Source: Rhodamnia argentea (Eukaryota; Streptophyta; Magnoliopsida; Myrtales; Myrtaceae). Taken from it: DNA of 64,000 bases. The notes beneath the pieces are model-generated. The model searched no databases, had not been told where the DNA came from, and worked only from the letters and a program-made list of their open reading frames with translations. A program made the position numbers and the translations under genes. Of this stretch, positions 21,873-30,284 are shown piece by piece. Location of the stretch: positions 22,863,826 to 22,927,825 of the forward strand of contig NC_063150.1 in NCBI RefSeq assembly GCF_020921035.1. The letters are read 5' to 3'. The first letter of the stretch is position 1. Each line of letters begins with the position of its first letter.

Positions 21873-24373
21873 TGTCGCGACCTAAAAATTAATTTAGGTT
21901 AATGGATTATTAGGTTAATTAGATGAATTAACTAACCTAATACGGACTCTCCCAAGCCCTACCAATTCGCAACTTAGGTTTGATTTTTTTTTTGTAGGAG
22001 CCGCCACTAATCTTTTTTGGTAGGTAGATTAGATACCTAAATAAAATACGGGAGAATACTTTATTTTCGCTAACCGGAGATTTAGGGTTCGGGGACTTGA
22101 TTATGTTAATTTTTAATTAACACCCTTTCGGTACCGGATTTCATGAAAATGCCTTTTCTTGATTGACGATGCGAATTGAATGTTTTTCTTTTTCATTTTC
22201 CCTTTCATTATTTTTTTGTTTTTTCAAATTTCTTTTAAGCTTGAATTTGAACAAAGTTAAACAAAAATGCCCATAATATACCTTAATTTCCGAATTTTCT
22301 GATAAATCTTCTCATTCCCGAAGATCCGAGCTAGAGCGAGATTTTATCCGCTATATTCTCGAGGATTCGAGCTAATATGCAGATAATGGTATAAGATGTC
22401 ATCATCCCCTATCGCCAAAGGGCAGAATACGAAATCTTATACTAAATTGCCGTCCCATCCCATAAGATCATGGTTAAGGCTTGCAATTTAATATTCTGAC
22501 GGGACTAGGCACCGGGGAGCATACATTATAGGCAGTTTTGTTTAAAGATGTGCAAATATTTATTGAAATTTCGAAAATCCTTAGGGGATTCCGGAATTTT
22601 CAAGGGCATATGGCCCTATCCGCAAAGGATATTTATATCTTTTAAAATTGGAAAATTATCTCTTGAGATTTGAAAAGAATTTTCAGATAACTATCCAAAT
22701 TTTAAAAGATATGATCAAAATTTTAGAAGATTTTAATCCGGACCATAAAATAATCTTGAATATTTCAAAAGATATACACAAAGATATGATCGGGATTTTG
22801 ATTATCTTAGATTCAAATCAAATATTCAAAAATATGCTCACGGAATCAAGTATAATGTTTGAGATATGCATGACATCCCCAAGATATGATTAGATAAGAA
22901 TAATTCGAAATAGGCAACAATATATCTAAAATATATTCAGATTACGATTGTTACCTAATTCGTGGATAACTTTCCGAATTCGAACTTCAAAACAATCTCG
23001 TGATTCAAGCTTGAAAACTGAACCGATGGGCTAAGGGGATTTGTGCACGAATCAAATGTGGTGTATTTGCAGCTTGTCCAGGCTCAATTTGCAGCAGTAA
23101 TTTTGACAATGAATCCACCTAAAAATCAGCACAAAACAGTGAAGAAACCATGCATAAACAGCAGTGAAATTGATCACGGACAACGAGGCAAAATCTGCAC
23201 TGAATAGTTAGTGAAATTGTCCAAAAACAGTGCTGTTTTTGGTCACAAACGGCAGCAAATTGAACTCTCCACAGCAGCGAACTAATCCCGCAACTTGTAG
23301 CAAAAATTCTGTACCGAAAAGGTAGGTAATCGCCCAAAACAGAGCTGTTTCGGGTATATGTCAGCAGCAAAACAGTGAGTATTTGAGCGCCGAAACAGCA
23401 GAAATTTCAGTATCAAAACAGCAGCCAAATAAGCCCAGAATAGCAGCAAACTCCAGCAACAAAGCAGTGACAAATCGGTCCCTGAACAGCGCCCAAACAG
23501 CAGAGAAAAAGACACAAAACAGCAGCTAGATAAACTACCCTGACAGTGGTGAAAATCAGCACGAACAGCGGTCGATTTGGTCTTCGAACAGCACTGAACA
23601 ACTAAATTGTAGAGCTGAACAGAGGCGCGAAGGTTCTGCAGCGGCGGTGGTCGACTTCGGGCACGGTAGGAGATGCGAACGCACAAACGAGCGAAGCTTG
23701 GACTGCTTTTGTCCTTTTCCTCCACCGTAAAAACACCAAACAGCCACTCTCTTGCTCTCCCCTTTTTCACCTGAATTCCCTCAAATTTTCTGAATAAGAT
23801 TGCCCCTCCCCCATTAACCCTAGGCATAATTGTGTACTTATAGAACAAAGGGTCGCACGCAAGCGTAGGGTTTACCGACGACCGTTCGATTCAGAAGCTC
23901 TTATTAGATATCGATCGTCGGATTGAAAATTCTGACTTTTGAGGAATCTTATTTATTAAAAAGAGCTAGAATTTTCGTCCAAATGAGGACTCCCACAACT
24001 TGGACCAAAATCCTAGGCTTTTGTGGGCTCATTTTGTCATTCCGGACCCAATTGGACCTTAACTAATCAAATGGATAATTAATTTAGCCCTTTTTGCAAT
24101 TTTAAGGGTTCAAACGGGCTGTTTTAAGTCCAAAATTATGATGAAAAATTCGGCATCCCCTCTGGGCCTCATTCGAAATTTTCAAATTAGTCCGGTCCAG
24201 CCGCCTATCAAATTAAGCTCAATTGACTCGACATCCGATCCTAAATGCCATAACATGCTTTTGACTGACAGAAAATAAATGTGCTATGCATGATAAAATT
24301 ATTTTTGTGAGAACCATTACTAATTCTCATTTTTATGAAATGATAAATTAAAATTAAAATTTAGGTGTCAACA
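21873..24373 (-). repeat. 5' LTR of the TR-GAG-like element
   Basis: It matches the 3' LTR almost base for base. Because the element lies in the same orientation as the CIPK gene, this LTR is the first sequence met downstream of the truncated CIPK coding region. It should supply that gene's stop codon and 3' UTR. Confidence 0.95.
23836..23843 (-). promoter_or_regulatory. Possible LTR TATA box
   Basis: CTATAAGT on the minus strand lies about 530 bp inside the 5' LTR, a reasonable distance for a U3/R border. No transcript data support it. The same octamer occurs at the matching place in the 3' LTR. Confidence 0.35.
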
Positions 24374-26461
24374 CTCGTGCCATGAGACGACGATGTCCTC
24401 GAGCCCGACCTTCCAGTCCCCCCAATGAGCCTCCTCAAACTCGCCGCCACCGTCGACCACCACCTTTGCCTCCACCAACACCGCCTTCTCCACAACCTCC
24501 ACCACTTCCACCGCCAAAACCAACCTCCCTTTCCCCAAGATAACGCTCCTTCCCTTCCCTCTCTCCACACTGTACCCTAATCTCCCACCAACCTCCTTCA
24601 ACTTCCCCATTATCACCTCCATGGAAGCATTGGACACGAACCTCCTCTCGTTCCTAGTATCAATCTCGAAAAGCCCGGACAAATCGAGACCCGACGACAT
24701 GGAAATAAGGTCGAACGCATTTAGGCTCGGACCGACATCGAAGTCACTACAATCCTTTTCACCGGCTAACAAGTGTTCGATGTCTGCGAAGCTATTGTGG
24801 GACTTCAAAGGGAGCGATTTCTTGAACCAAGAAGTGGCCGCCAAAGCTTGCAAGCTCATTCTCGTCTTGGGATTGGGATCGAGAAGCTGGTGGATGATGT
24901 GTTTCGCCGGCTTGGCAATCCAATCGGGGAACCGGTAGTCCCTCTTGTGGATTCTCTTGTACATGGTGATGAGGTTGTTGTCGTCGAAGGGCATGTAGCC
25001 GCACAGCAGCATGTACAAGATAACGCCGCAAGACCAAGCGTCCGCCTTGGGACCGTCGTAGCCATGCCGGCAAATAACCTGAACCAGGATGGAAAACTTG
25101 GAGAGATGTAAAACCATTTGACCGCTAAGCTCATAACACAGCAAGCTGTGGATATCGATATAGTACTCGGCGTTGTAGTGCCTTCTTGCATCCCATGTAA
25201 GATGATAAGGAAAGTGTTTCACGCTTCATAAATTAGAAGACTATTGTATTCCGAGTTAAAGAGAGTGGACAATTTCGGACATAGGAAGCGAAAAGGTGCG
25301 TTCTTTTCTCATTGTAAATTCAATTAGTCCGTAACTATTTTCTTCAATTTTCAGATTTTCACTTCTTTGTCGGTAACCATTTTCTTTAATTTCTAGATTT
25401 TCATTTTTTTGTTGGTAACCATTAAGAATGTTATGCCGCAAATAATTCCTTAAAGAGAGTACTATCACGATTCGTAGTCCGATTCCGTCGTTCATTTCAG
25501 CACTAAATTTCCAACACTTAGTTCATAATAGAGCCAAGGTGACTATAATATATGCTAAGATAAATTCATCCGTTCTGATGGACTAAGTTGAAAGATTTTA
25601 AGTTAAATCGAAGAATTTTATGGATATCGACCTTACGCAATTACGTCCCCGTGATGCCCGTCGGCGTCATGAAACACTGGTCAAATTATTCGAAGCATAT
25701 TCACGGCCTCATCTTGGACATTCAACAACGTGACAACCTTAACTACCGTAAGGTTGACTCGACGTCGTACTTAACAAATTAGTCAGAGCCGACAAACAAA
25801 CCTCGGGAGCCGCGAAAGCCGGGGTCCCGCGGGCGGTGTGTAGCAAGCCGTCCCGTAGCCGCTCCGGCAGTGCAGACGAGCCGAAGTCCGACACCTTCGT
25901 ATTCCCCTTGTGGTCCAGCAGCGGGTTCTGCGGCTTGACGTCCCGGTGCGCGACGCCGTTCTCGTGGCGATAGTTGAGGGCCGACACGAGCTGCTGGAAG
26001 TAGCGGCGGGCGGCCGGCTCGGCGAACCGGCCGCGGCGGACGATCCGGGAGAAGAGCTCGCCGCCGGCGGCGAGCTCCATGACGAGGTAGATGCGGGACC
26101 GGGTCGCCATCACCTCGTGGATCCGGAAGATGTTGGGGTGGGACCGGAGCCGCCGCATGGCGGCAACCTCGCGGAGGATCCGGGGCTCGAAGGCGGGGGA
26201 CTTGAGAGCGTACTTGTCCTTGTTGATGACTTTTATCGCGACGTGGGTGTTGTCGGCGAGGGACGGGGCTTGGTAGACCTTCGCGAAGCTGCCCCGGCCG
26301 AGGAGGCGGCCCGGTTGATACTTGTTTTGGAGCGTGGTGGTGGACCGGGAGGCGGGGGCGGCTGGTGGAAGCGGTGGCGGAAGCGGTGGTGGCGGTTCCA
26401 TGGACTGCTGGTGGTGGTGGTGGTGGTGGTTGGGACTCGGGGGAGGAGCGATTCGGTGCAA
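24368..26461 (-). CDS. CIPK (CIPK4/7-like): CBL-interacting protein kinase, one intron, last codons replaced by an LTR
   Basis: Exon 1 is 26461-25802 and exon 2 is 25078-24368 (456 aa; the second Met at 26401 gives 436 aa and fits the family better). The glycine loop GRGSFAKV is at 54-62, the catalytic Lys is K77, HRD is 172-174, DFG is 192-194 and APE is 218-220. The NAF motif ([19 protein letters not shown], from about 340) binds CBL calcium sensors, and a phosphatase-interaction region follows. CIPKs phosphorylate ion transporters after CBL recruitment. Oddities: HRDVKPQN is followed by Pro instead of Leu; DFG-S-SAL replaces DFG-L-SAL; the activation loop has [12 protein letters not shown] where CGTPAY/N is expected. 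These suggest weakened constraint. The C-terminus once read WHEEVS-stop and now reads WHEC-stop, with the stop inside the LTR. A late pseudogene is possible, although the frame is open. Confidence 0.88.
24374..24380. repeat. Target-site repeat CTCGTGC, right copy
   Basis: Matches 12613-12619 exactly and abuts the right LTR. It lies within the last codons of the CIPK gene (His-Glu on the minus strand). Joining left and right flanks through one copy restores an uninterrupted CIPK 3' end. Confidence 0.85.
25079..25801 (-). other. Intron of the CIPK gene (723 bp), possibly a recent gain
   Basis: The donor is CCCGAG|gtttgt and the acceptor is ggttcag|GTTATTTGC, phase 0, joining APE to VICRHGYDG exactly as family members read. 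The pentamer AGGTT occurs at both borders (25799-25803 and 25076-25080), as expected if a 718-bp insertion duplicated AGGTT and so created both splice sites. Inside is a roughly 46-bp tandem duplication near 25330-25425. The source of the inserted DNA is not recognised. Many CIPKs of this subgroup are intronless. Confidence 0.7.
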
Positions 26462-26873
26462 GGAACAAGTTTTTCGTGCGGGGAGGATTGTGGGGTTAAT
26501 TATAAGAGGACCGGTCCGGTTTGGCGGTTGGGTTTGTACCGTCAGTCAAATCTAGGAGTCGCGTTTTTTTTTTCTGGGTTTCCGGAATTGCCCTCGTTCA
26601 TGTTGTTTTTTCATCAATGAAAAATGCCCTTTTCCTAATTTTCACTTTTTTTGTGAATAAGTCGGATCTCGAAGTGGATCTCGGGTCTCGACAGCGATGT
26701 GGACAGATCTCTCGAGATCTTGATGCGCGATACGGCCCTCGCCTTCACGCACGCACCAAAACTTGCCTTATAACATAAAGCTATTTTCAATAAGTAATTA
26801 AATTGTTACAAAAATTGTCTCTTGCCCCAAACCTAAGGCTTTTCAATAAGTAATCAAATGTTTATAACCCTTA
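26462..26873. other. Upstream region of the CIPK gene
   Basis: Presumed promoter and leader of the minus-strand CIPK gene. A CCA/CAC-rich stretch coding for the Pro/His-rich N-terminus gives way to AT-rich DNA. Reading minus, GTTATAAGGCAAG near 26765-26775 is a possible TATA-like site, but its distance of about 300 bp makes that doubtful. Confidence 0.3.
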
Positions 26874-27713
26874 GGGTGGGTTTAGTTCAGCATTTTCAAA
26901 ATCCATTGAAACCCTAAAGCCCCTTGAAAAAATACGGGGCTTTTGCCAACCAATCTCAAAGAGCTTTGAGATGAAAGTCGATCTTGAGAATGCTGAAAGC
27001 TCAATGCTGGTAGGGATCAGCATTGGGCTTTTAGCATTTAGCTAAATATTGAGCTATGATTTTTTCTTTGAAACTTACCCCTACTTATTTTCTCGAATTC
27101 CAATTTTGCCCCTAATTTTTTTGTTATATCATTTTTAAATAAAAAAAATTCAAACCAAGGTTATAGTCGCCAGCCAACTAGATCTGCGGCCATCGGCCAA
27201 GGCTGCCATGGGTGGGGCGACCCCCGGCGACTCGTGAGCCCAAGCGAGAGTTACCCGGGTCGTGTGAATCCAAGTCACGGCCATCGACGTCGCACGACCC
27301 CAAGCGACGGCAGCCGGGCGTTGCACTACCCCAAGCCGACCCTCGGCCGTGAGCCCAAGCGAGGGTCGTGCGACCCCCGGCGACCCTAGTCTAGGCTAGC
27401 GTGGCCCAAGCGACGACCACCGGTGGTTGCGCAACCCGTGGTGGCCCTCGTCGGGATTCGTTCGACCCTTGGTGGCCTCGGCCCACAGTCGCCGGCGAGC
27501 TCGCCCACCGTTTTAACCCTAGGGTTTTGATTTTCTTTTATTTGTGATAGAAAGCCCTTTGCAAATTTGTTTTGCCAAACACTAGTTAGCCCAAAGCTAT
27601 TTTCCAAATGAGTTTTTTTATCAAATGCAATTTGAATTTTCCCAAAGTCCCTTAAGATATATTGTATTTGCATTTCCCCAAAGCTCATTTCTAAAGTTAA
27701 ACCAAACCCACCC
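26874..27713. mobile_element. TIR element with a GC-rich core (840 bp)
   Basis: The left end is GGGTGGGTTTAGTTCAGC. The right end on the minus strand is GGGTGGGTTTGGTTTAAC. The borders are TTA on the left and TAA on the right, which as written are inverted rather than direct. Arms are AT-rich, but about 27170-27510 is strongly GC-rich with repeated GGCGAC and CCAAGCGA motifs. No gene is encoded. The family is unsettled (Tourist- or hAT-like). Confidence 0.65.
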
Positions 27714-27782
27714 TAAGTCCATACATTTAGTGGCTGACTTCTCTAAATTTCAGCACCCAATATTGTCTTGGCTTATTACTTA

Positions 27783-28148
27783 GGGATAATTATCTAAATA
27801 GTCCCTAAATTTTGACCCAATATATGATATGATCCATAAAATCTAAATTTATTCAATGTGGTCCTGAATTTAGCCCAATGTGTAATATCGTCCCGAACTT
27901 TTAATTTGTTCAATGTAATTTATGAATTTTTGGTATATGTTCAAATTAGTTCTTGGACCGCATGGAAATATTTAATATGGTTTTTTTATTAATTCAAGTT
28001 CGGAGACAACATTGAACAATTTTATACAGTCTATGGACTAAATCAAATATATACCAAAATTTTAGAGATCACAATGAATAAAATTAAAAGTCTAGGAACG
28101 AAATTGTAGATTGAGATAAAATTCAGGCACTATTTATGTCATTTATTC
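27783..28148. mobile_element. Fold-back MITE (366 bp) with 9-bp target duplication
   Basis: Left end GGGATAATTATCTAAATAGT; right end on the minus strand GAATAAATGACATAAATAGT. The flanks are TATTACTTA (27774-27782) and TATTGCTTA (28149-28157), a 9-bp duplication with one mismatch, which points to Mutator-like transposition. Arms pair over much of the element's length. Same family as 6708-7134. Confidence 0.72.
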
Positions 28149-29168
28149 TATTGCTTACTTGAAGTATCTTAGTAAATGATGCATTAAGTCGTTCCTCGAG
28201 CACAATTTGAAGAGAGCAAGAGGATTCATCCAATGTCGGCTGAAACCACAAAAGGATGTGAAATCAAATTAATAATGACAGGACAGCTTAGTGAAAAGTA
28301 CTCCCACTAAGAAATAAAGACGAAAATTTCGACCCAAAAAAAAAAAAGAAATAAAGACGAAAATGACAACGTTGTTAGTCACAAAAATCAAACCCAAGCC
28401 GAAACATGACAATTCAAGACTGTGACGCCAAATATTTAAGTAATGTCAAATGGGAAATAAACAAAGATATATCGGGCTCTCTGCAAAATCTAGAGCAACA
28501 AATCGCATGCGAGGAAGCAAAGACTTCATCGCATTCTCAGCTTCTTCTAAGTCCACTCGATCGAAGCAACCTGTCCAAACCCCGCCGAAAACATCACCTC
28601 ATTCATCAATTGGACACAGCTAATCAGCCGGTTGTGTTCTCATCTCTCCATATTTTAATTTATCCGCTTTTACGATTACATCGACATGTAAATTTGTCTT
28701 GTTACGGCGGTTGAAAAAGTATTATCTTGTATCACTTGACGACGGATCTCGGATGCTCTATTTAGTCATGTACTCTTCGTCCAATCTATCGGTTTAAGGT
28801 TTAAGTTTTTAGGTTGCACTTTCTATCATGATATTAGAGCCGGTGTTATTTCTCTCATGACATGTGTCCATCTTTCATTAGTCAAATTTCGTGCCCCTTG
28901 TAATTCGGCTTAGAGGAGGTATTAAAGTATTCTCTTACATCGCTTGATAATAAGTCCCAAATGCTCTATATACTCGTGTGCTCTCACTTCATGTATCGAC
29001 TTAAAATTTTTTAAGTTGAATTTTCTATCCAAAACTCGTTGACGTATGCACTTACAAGCAACCTTAACTTGTCCTTTCTTTGTTCAACATTTCTCCGATT
29101 CCGCGAAAGGTGAATGAACTCAAACACGCTCGACCTAATTTGATATCGCCAGGATTTGATTTGCCCTT
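28149..29168. other. Spacer with old LTR remnants
   Basis: Two diverged copies of one roughly 110-140-bp segment occur at about 28711-28850 and 28923-29035, sharing TCTTRYATCRCTTGA and GATGCTCTATWTA-type motifs. The first is followed by TGATATTAGAGCC (28829-28841), one or two changes from the initiator-tRNA primer site TGGTATCAGAGCC. This looks like the 3' end of a Copia-type LTR plus its primer site, in two degenerate copies. No coding sequence survives. Confidence 0.5.
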
Positions 29169-29178
29169 ACTTTATTTT
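29169..29178. repeat. Target-site duplication ACTTTATTTT, left
   Basis: ACTTTATTTT is repeated exactly at 30275-30284, abutting both ends of the Pack-MULE-like element. A 9-11 bp duplication is characteristic of Mutator-like elements. The sequence is AT-rich, so one base of the match could be chance. Confidence 0.8.
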
Positions 29179-29390
29179 AGGGGTGTCAAAACTGAACCGC
29201 GAATCGAACCAAAATCTGAACCGAACCGAACTGAATTGGAATTTCGTTCATTTTCGGTTCAGTTCGGTTTTCGGTTCGGATAATCAAAAGAATCACAATT
29301 TATTTTTTAGTTCAATTTTTTTCGGTTCGGTTCAGTTAACTAAACCGAACCATAAAAATAAAAAGTTAAAAACTTAAGCTCACGGTTGCC

Positions 29391-29510
29391 ATGGAAGATG
29401 ACATCGTGGACTTGCCTCCGGGCTTCAAATTCCACCCGACGGATGAGGATATCATCACTCACTACCTCGCGAAGAAATTCCTCAACCCTAATTTCGCCGC
29501 CCGCGCCATT
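29391..29510 (+). pseudogene. Captured NAC-domain fragment (40 codons)
   Basis: It starts with ATG and reads [19 protein letters not shown], then a [13 protein letters not shown] segment, which is NAC subdomain A of CUC/NAM-type factors (usually LPPGFRFHPTDEELITHYL..ARAI). It ends at a GTAAGT that could act as a splice donor, and the rest of the NAC DNA-binding domain is missing. It cannot make a working transcription factor but could provide a start codon for a chimeric transcript. Confidence 0.85.
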
Positions 29511-29568
29511 GTAAGTCCTCGTCATTTCCAATCTCTCTTCTCCAACTGCAGATTCACAAGCTAAGAGA

Positions 29569-29811
29569 CACAGAAATGACTACACCTCCTCGTTTCGCCT
29601 CCTCAAGAGCGCATTTTCCACCTCCCCGCAAGCCAGCGACTTGGTCACCACCCTCAAATCGGCACACGATTTCCTCTACAAGGAGCGCGGCTTGAAGCGC
29701 GTGGTCGCGCAGTTCAAGAAGTCATCGGCTTTCGACCATTTCCGCACCCAAATCGGCACGTGTCGGCACGCCGTCCGGCGCCTCGCCTCCGCTAGGCGCT
29801 TCGACTTGATC
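29569..29811 (+). pseudogene. Captured PPR-protein fragment
   Basis: About 80 open codons include DYTSSFRLLKSAF, LYKERGLKRVVAQFKKSS and RRLASARRFDLI. This is the N-terminal part of small mitochondrial P-type pentatricopeptide proteins such as Arabidopsis At1g55890 or At3g13150, just before the first PPR repeat. The frame is open but differs from that of the NAC fragment across the putative intron (29511-29551). Beyond 29811 the similarity stops and an unrelated GC-rich tail follows. Confidence 0.7.
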
Positions 29812-30274
29812 GGAAGGCAAGGGCGCGGGCTTCTTGGCATGTGTGAGCTGAAAGATGAGGATGAAGCGAAACAGGGAAGAAGAAGGAGAAAGTGGGGACT
29901 AGGGCTCAATTGGGATTGGCGACGAACATGGCGGCAGATTCGATTCAGTGGAATGGGAAAATTTATGATCCGGTTCGGATGGCTTGCAAATTAGGATTTT
30001 TCTCAAGAAGAAGGAGGTGGAGGTGGGTTTTGGGCTGGGGGAGAGAGAAACAGTGGGCGGCTTGCGATACAGCTGGGAAGAGGAAATAATCCGAGTTGCA
30101 CTGATTCGTCAAAAACCATGAACCAAACTGAACCGAACCGAACTAAATTGAATTTTTCAGCTCGGTTCGATTCAGTTCAAGATGAGTTTTGGTTCGGTTC
30201 AAGCGCATTCCCTAATAGTTCGGTTCGGTTCGGTTTTTTGAAAAACCGAATCGAACTGAACCATTGACACCCCT

Positions 30275-30284
30275 ACTTTATTTT
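30275..30284. repeat. Target-site duplication ACTTTATTTT, right
   Basis: Exact copy of 29169-29178, directly after the right terminal inverted repeat of the Pack-MULE-like element. Confidence 0.8.

Larger units (their letters stand above)
12620..24373 (-). mobile_element. TR-GAG-like non-autonomous Ty3/Gypsy (Tat-type) LTR retrotransposon, complete, 11,754 bp
   Basis: Direct repeats of 2502 bp (12620-15121) and 2501 bp (21873-24373) enclose 6751 bp. The element reads on the minus strand: 5' LTR at the right, primer-binding-like site at 21852-21869, a single gag reading frame (18833-20296), a long non-coding tail with a minisatellite, a polypurine tract at 15122-15134 and the 3' LTR at the left. 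LTRs run TG..CA. No protease, reverse transcriptase, RNase H or integrase motif is visible, so it must borrow these from an autonomous relative. This matches the described TR-GAG class. The C-terminal Gag sequence resembles the Tat/Ogre group. By eye the LTRs differ by four substitutions and one 1-bp indel, which marks a very recent insertion. Confidence 0.93.
29179..30274. mobile_element. Pack-MULE-like element carrying gene fragments (1096 bp)
   Basis: It begins AGGGGTGTCAA and ends TTGACACCCCT, an 11-bp perfect inverted terminus. Next to each end lie about 150 bp crowded with CCGAACC/GGTTCGG subterminal motifs. A 10-bp target duplication flanks it. The interior contains a NAC-domain fragment, a PPR-protein fragment and further GC-rich sequence, with no transposase. 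Capturing pieces of unrelated host genes between TIRs defines Pack-MULEs. A hAT origin is less likely given the 10-bp duplication. Confidence 0.8.

Noticed and set aside
25779..26620. Long frames on both strands over the CIPK first exon
   Set aside because: The CIPK kinase frame has all catalytic motifs; the others are compositional shadows.
27160..27510. GC-rich island as a possible exon
   Set aside because: Repetitive GGCGAC/CCAAGCGA sequence inside TIR arms and no sustained frame with a domain.
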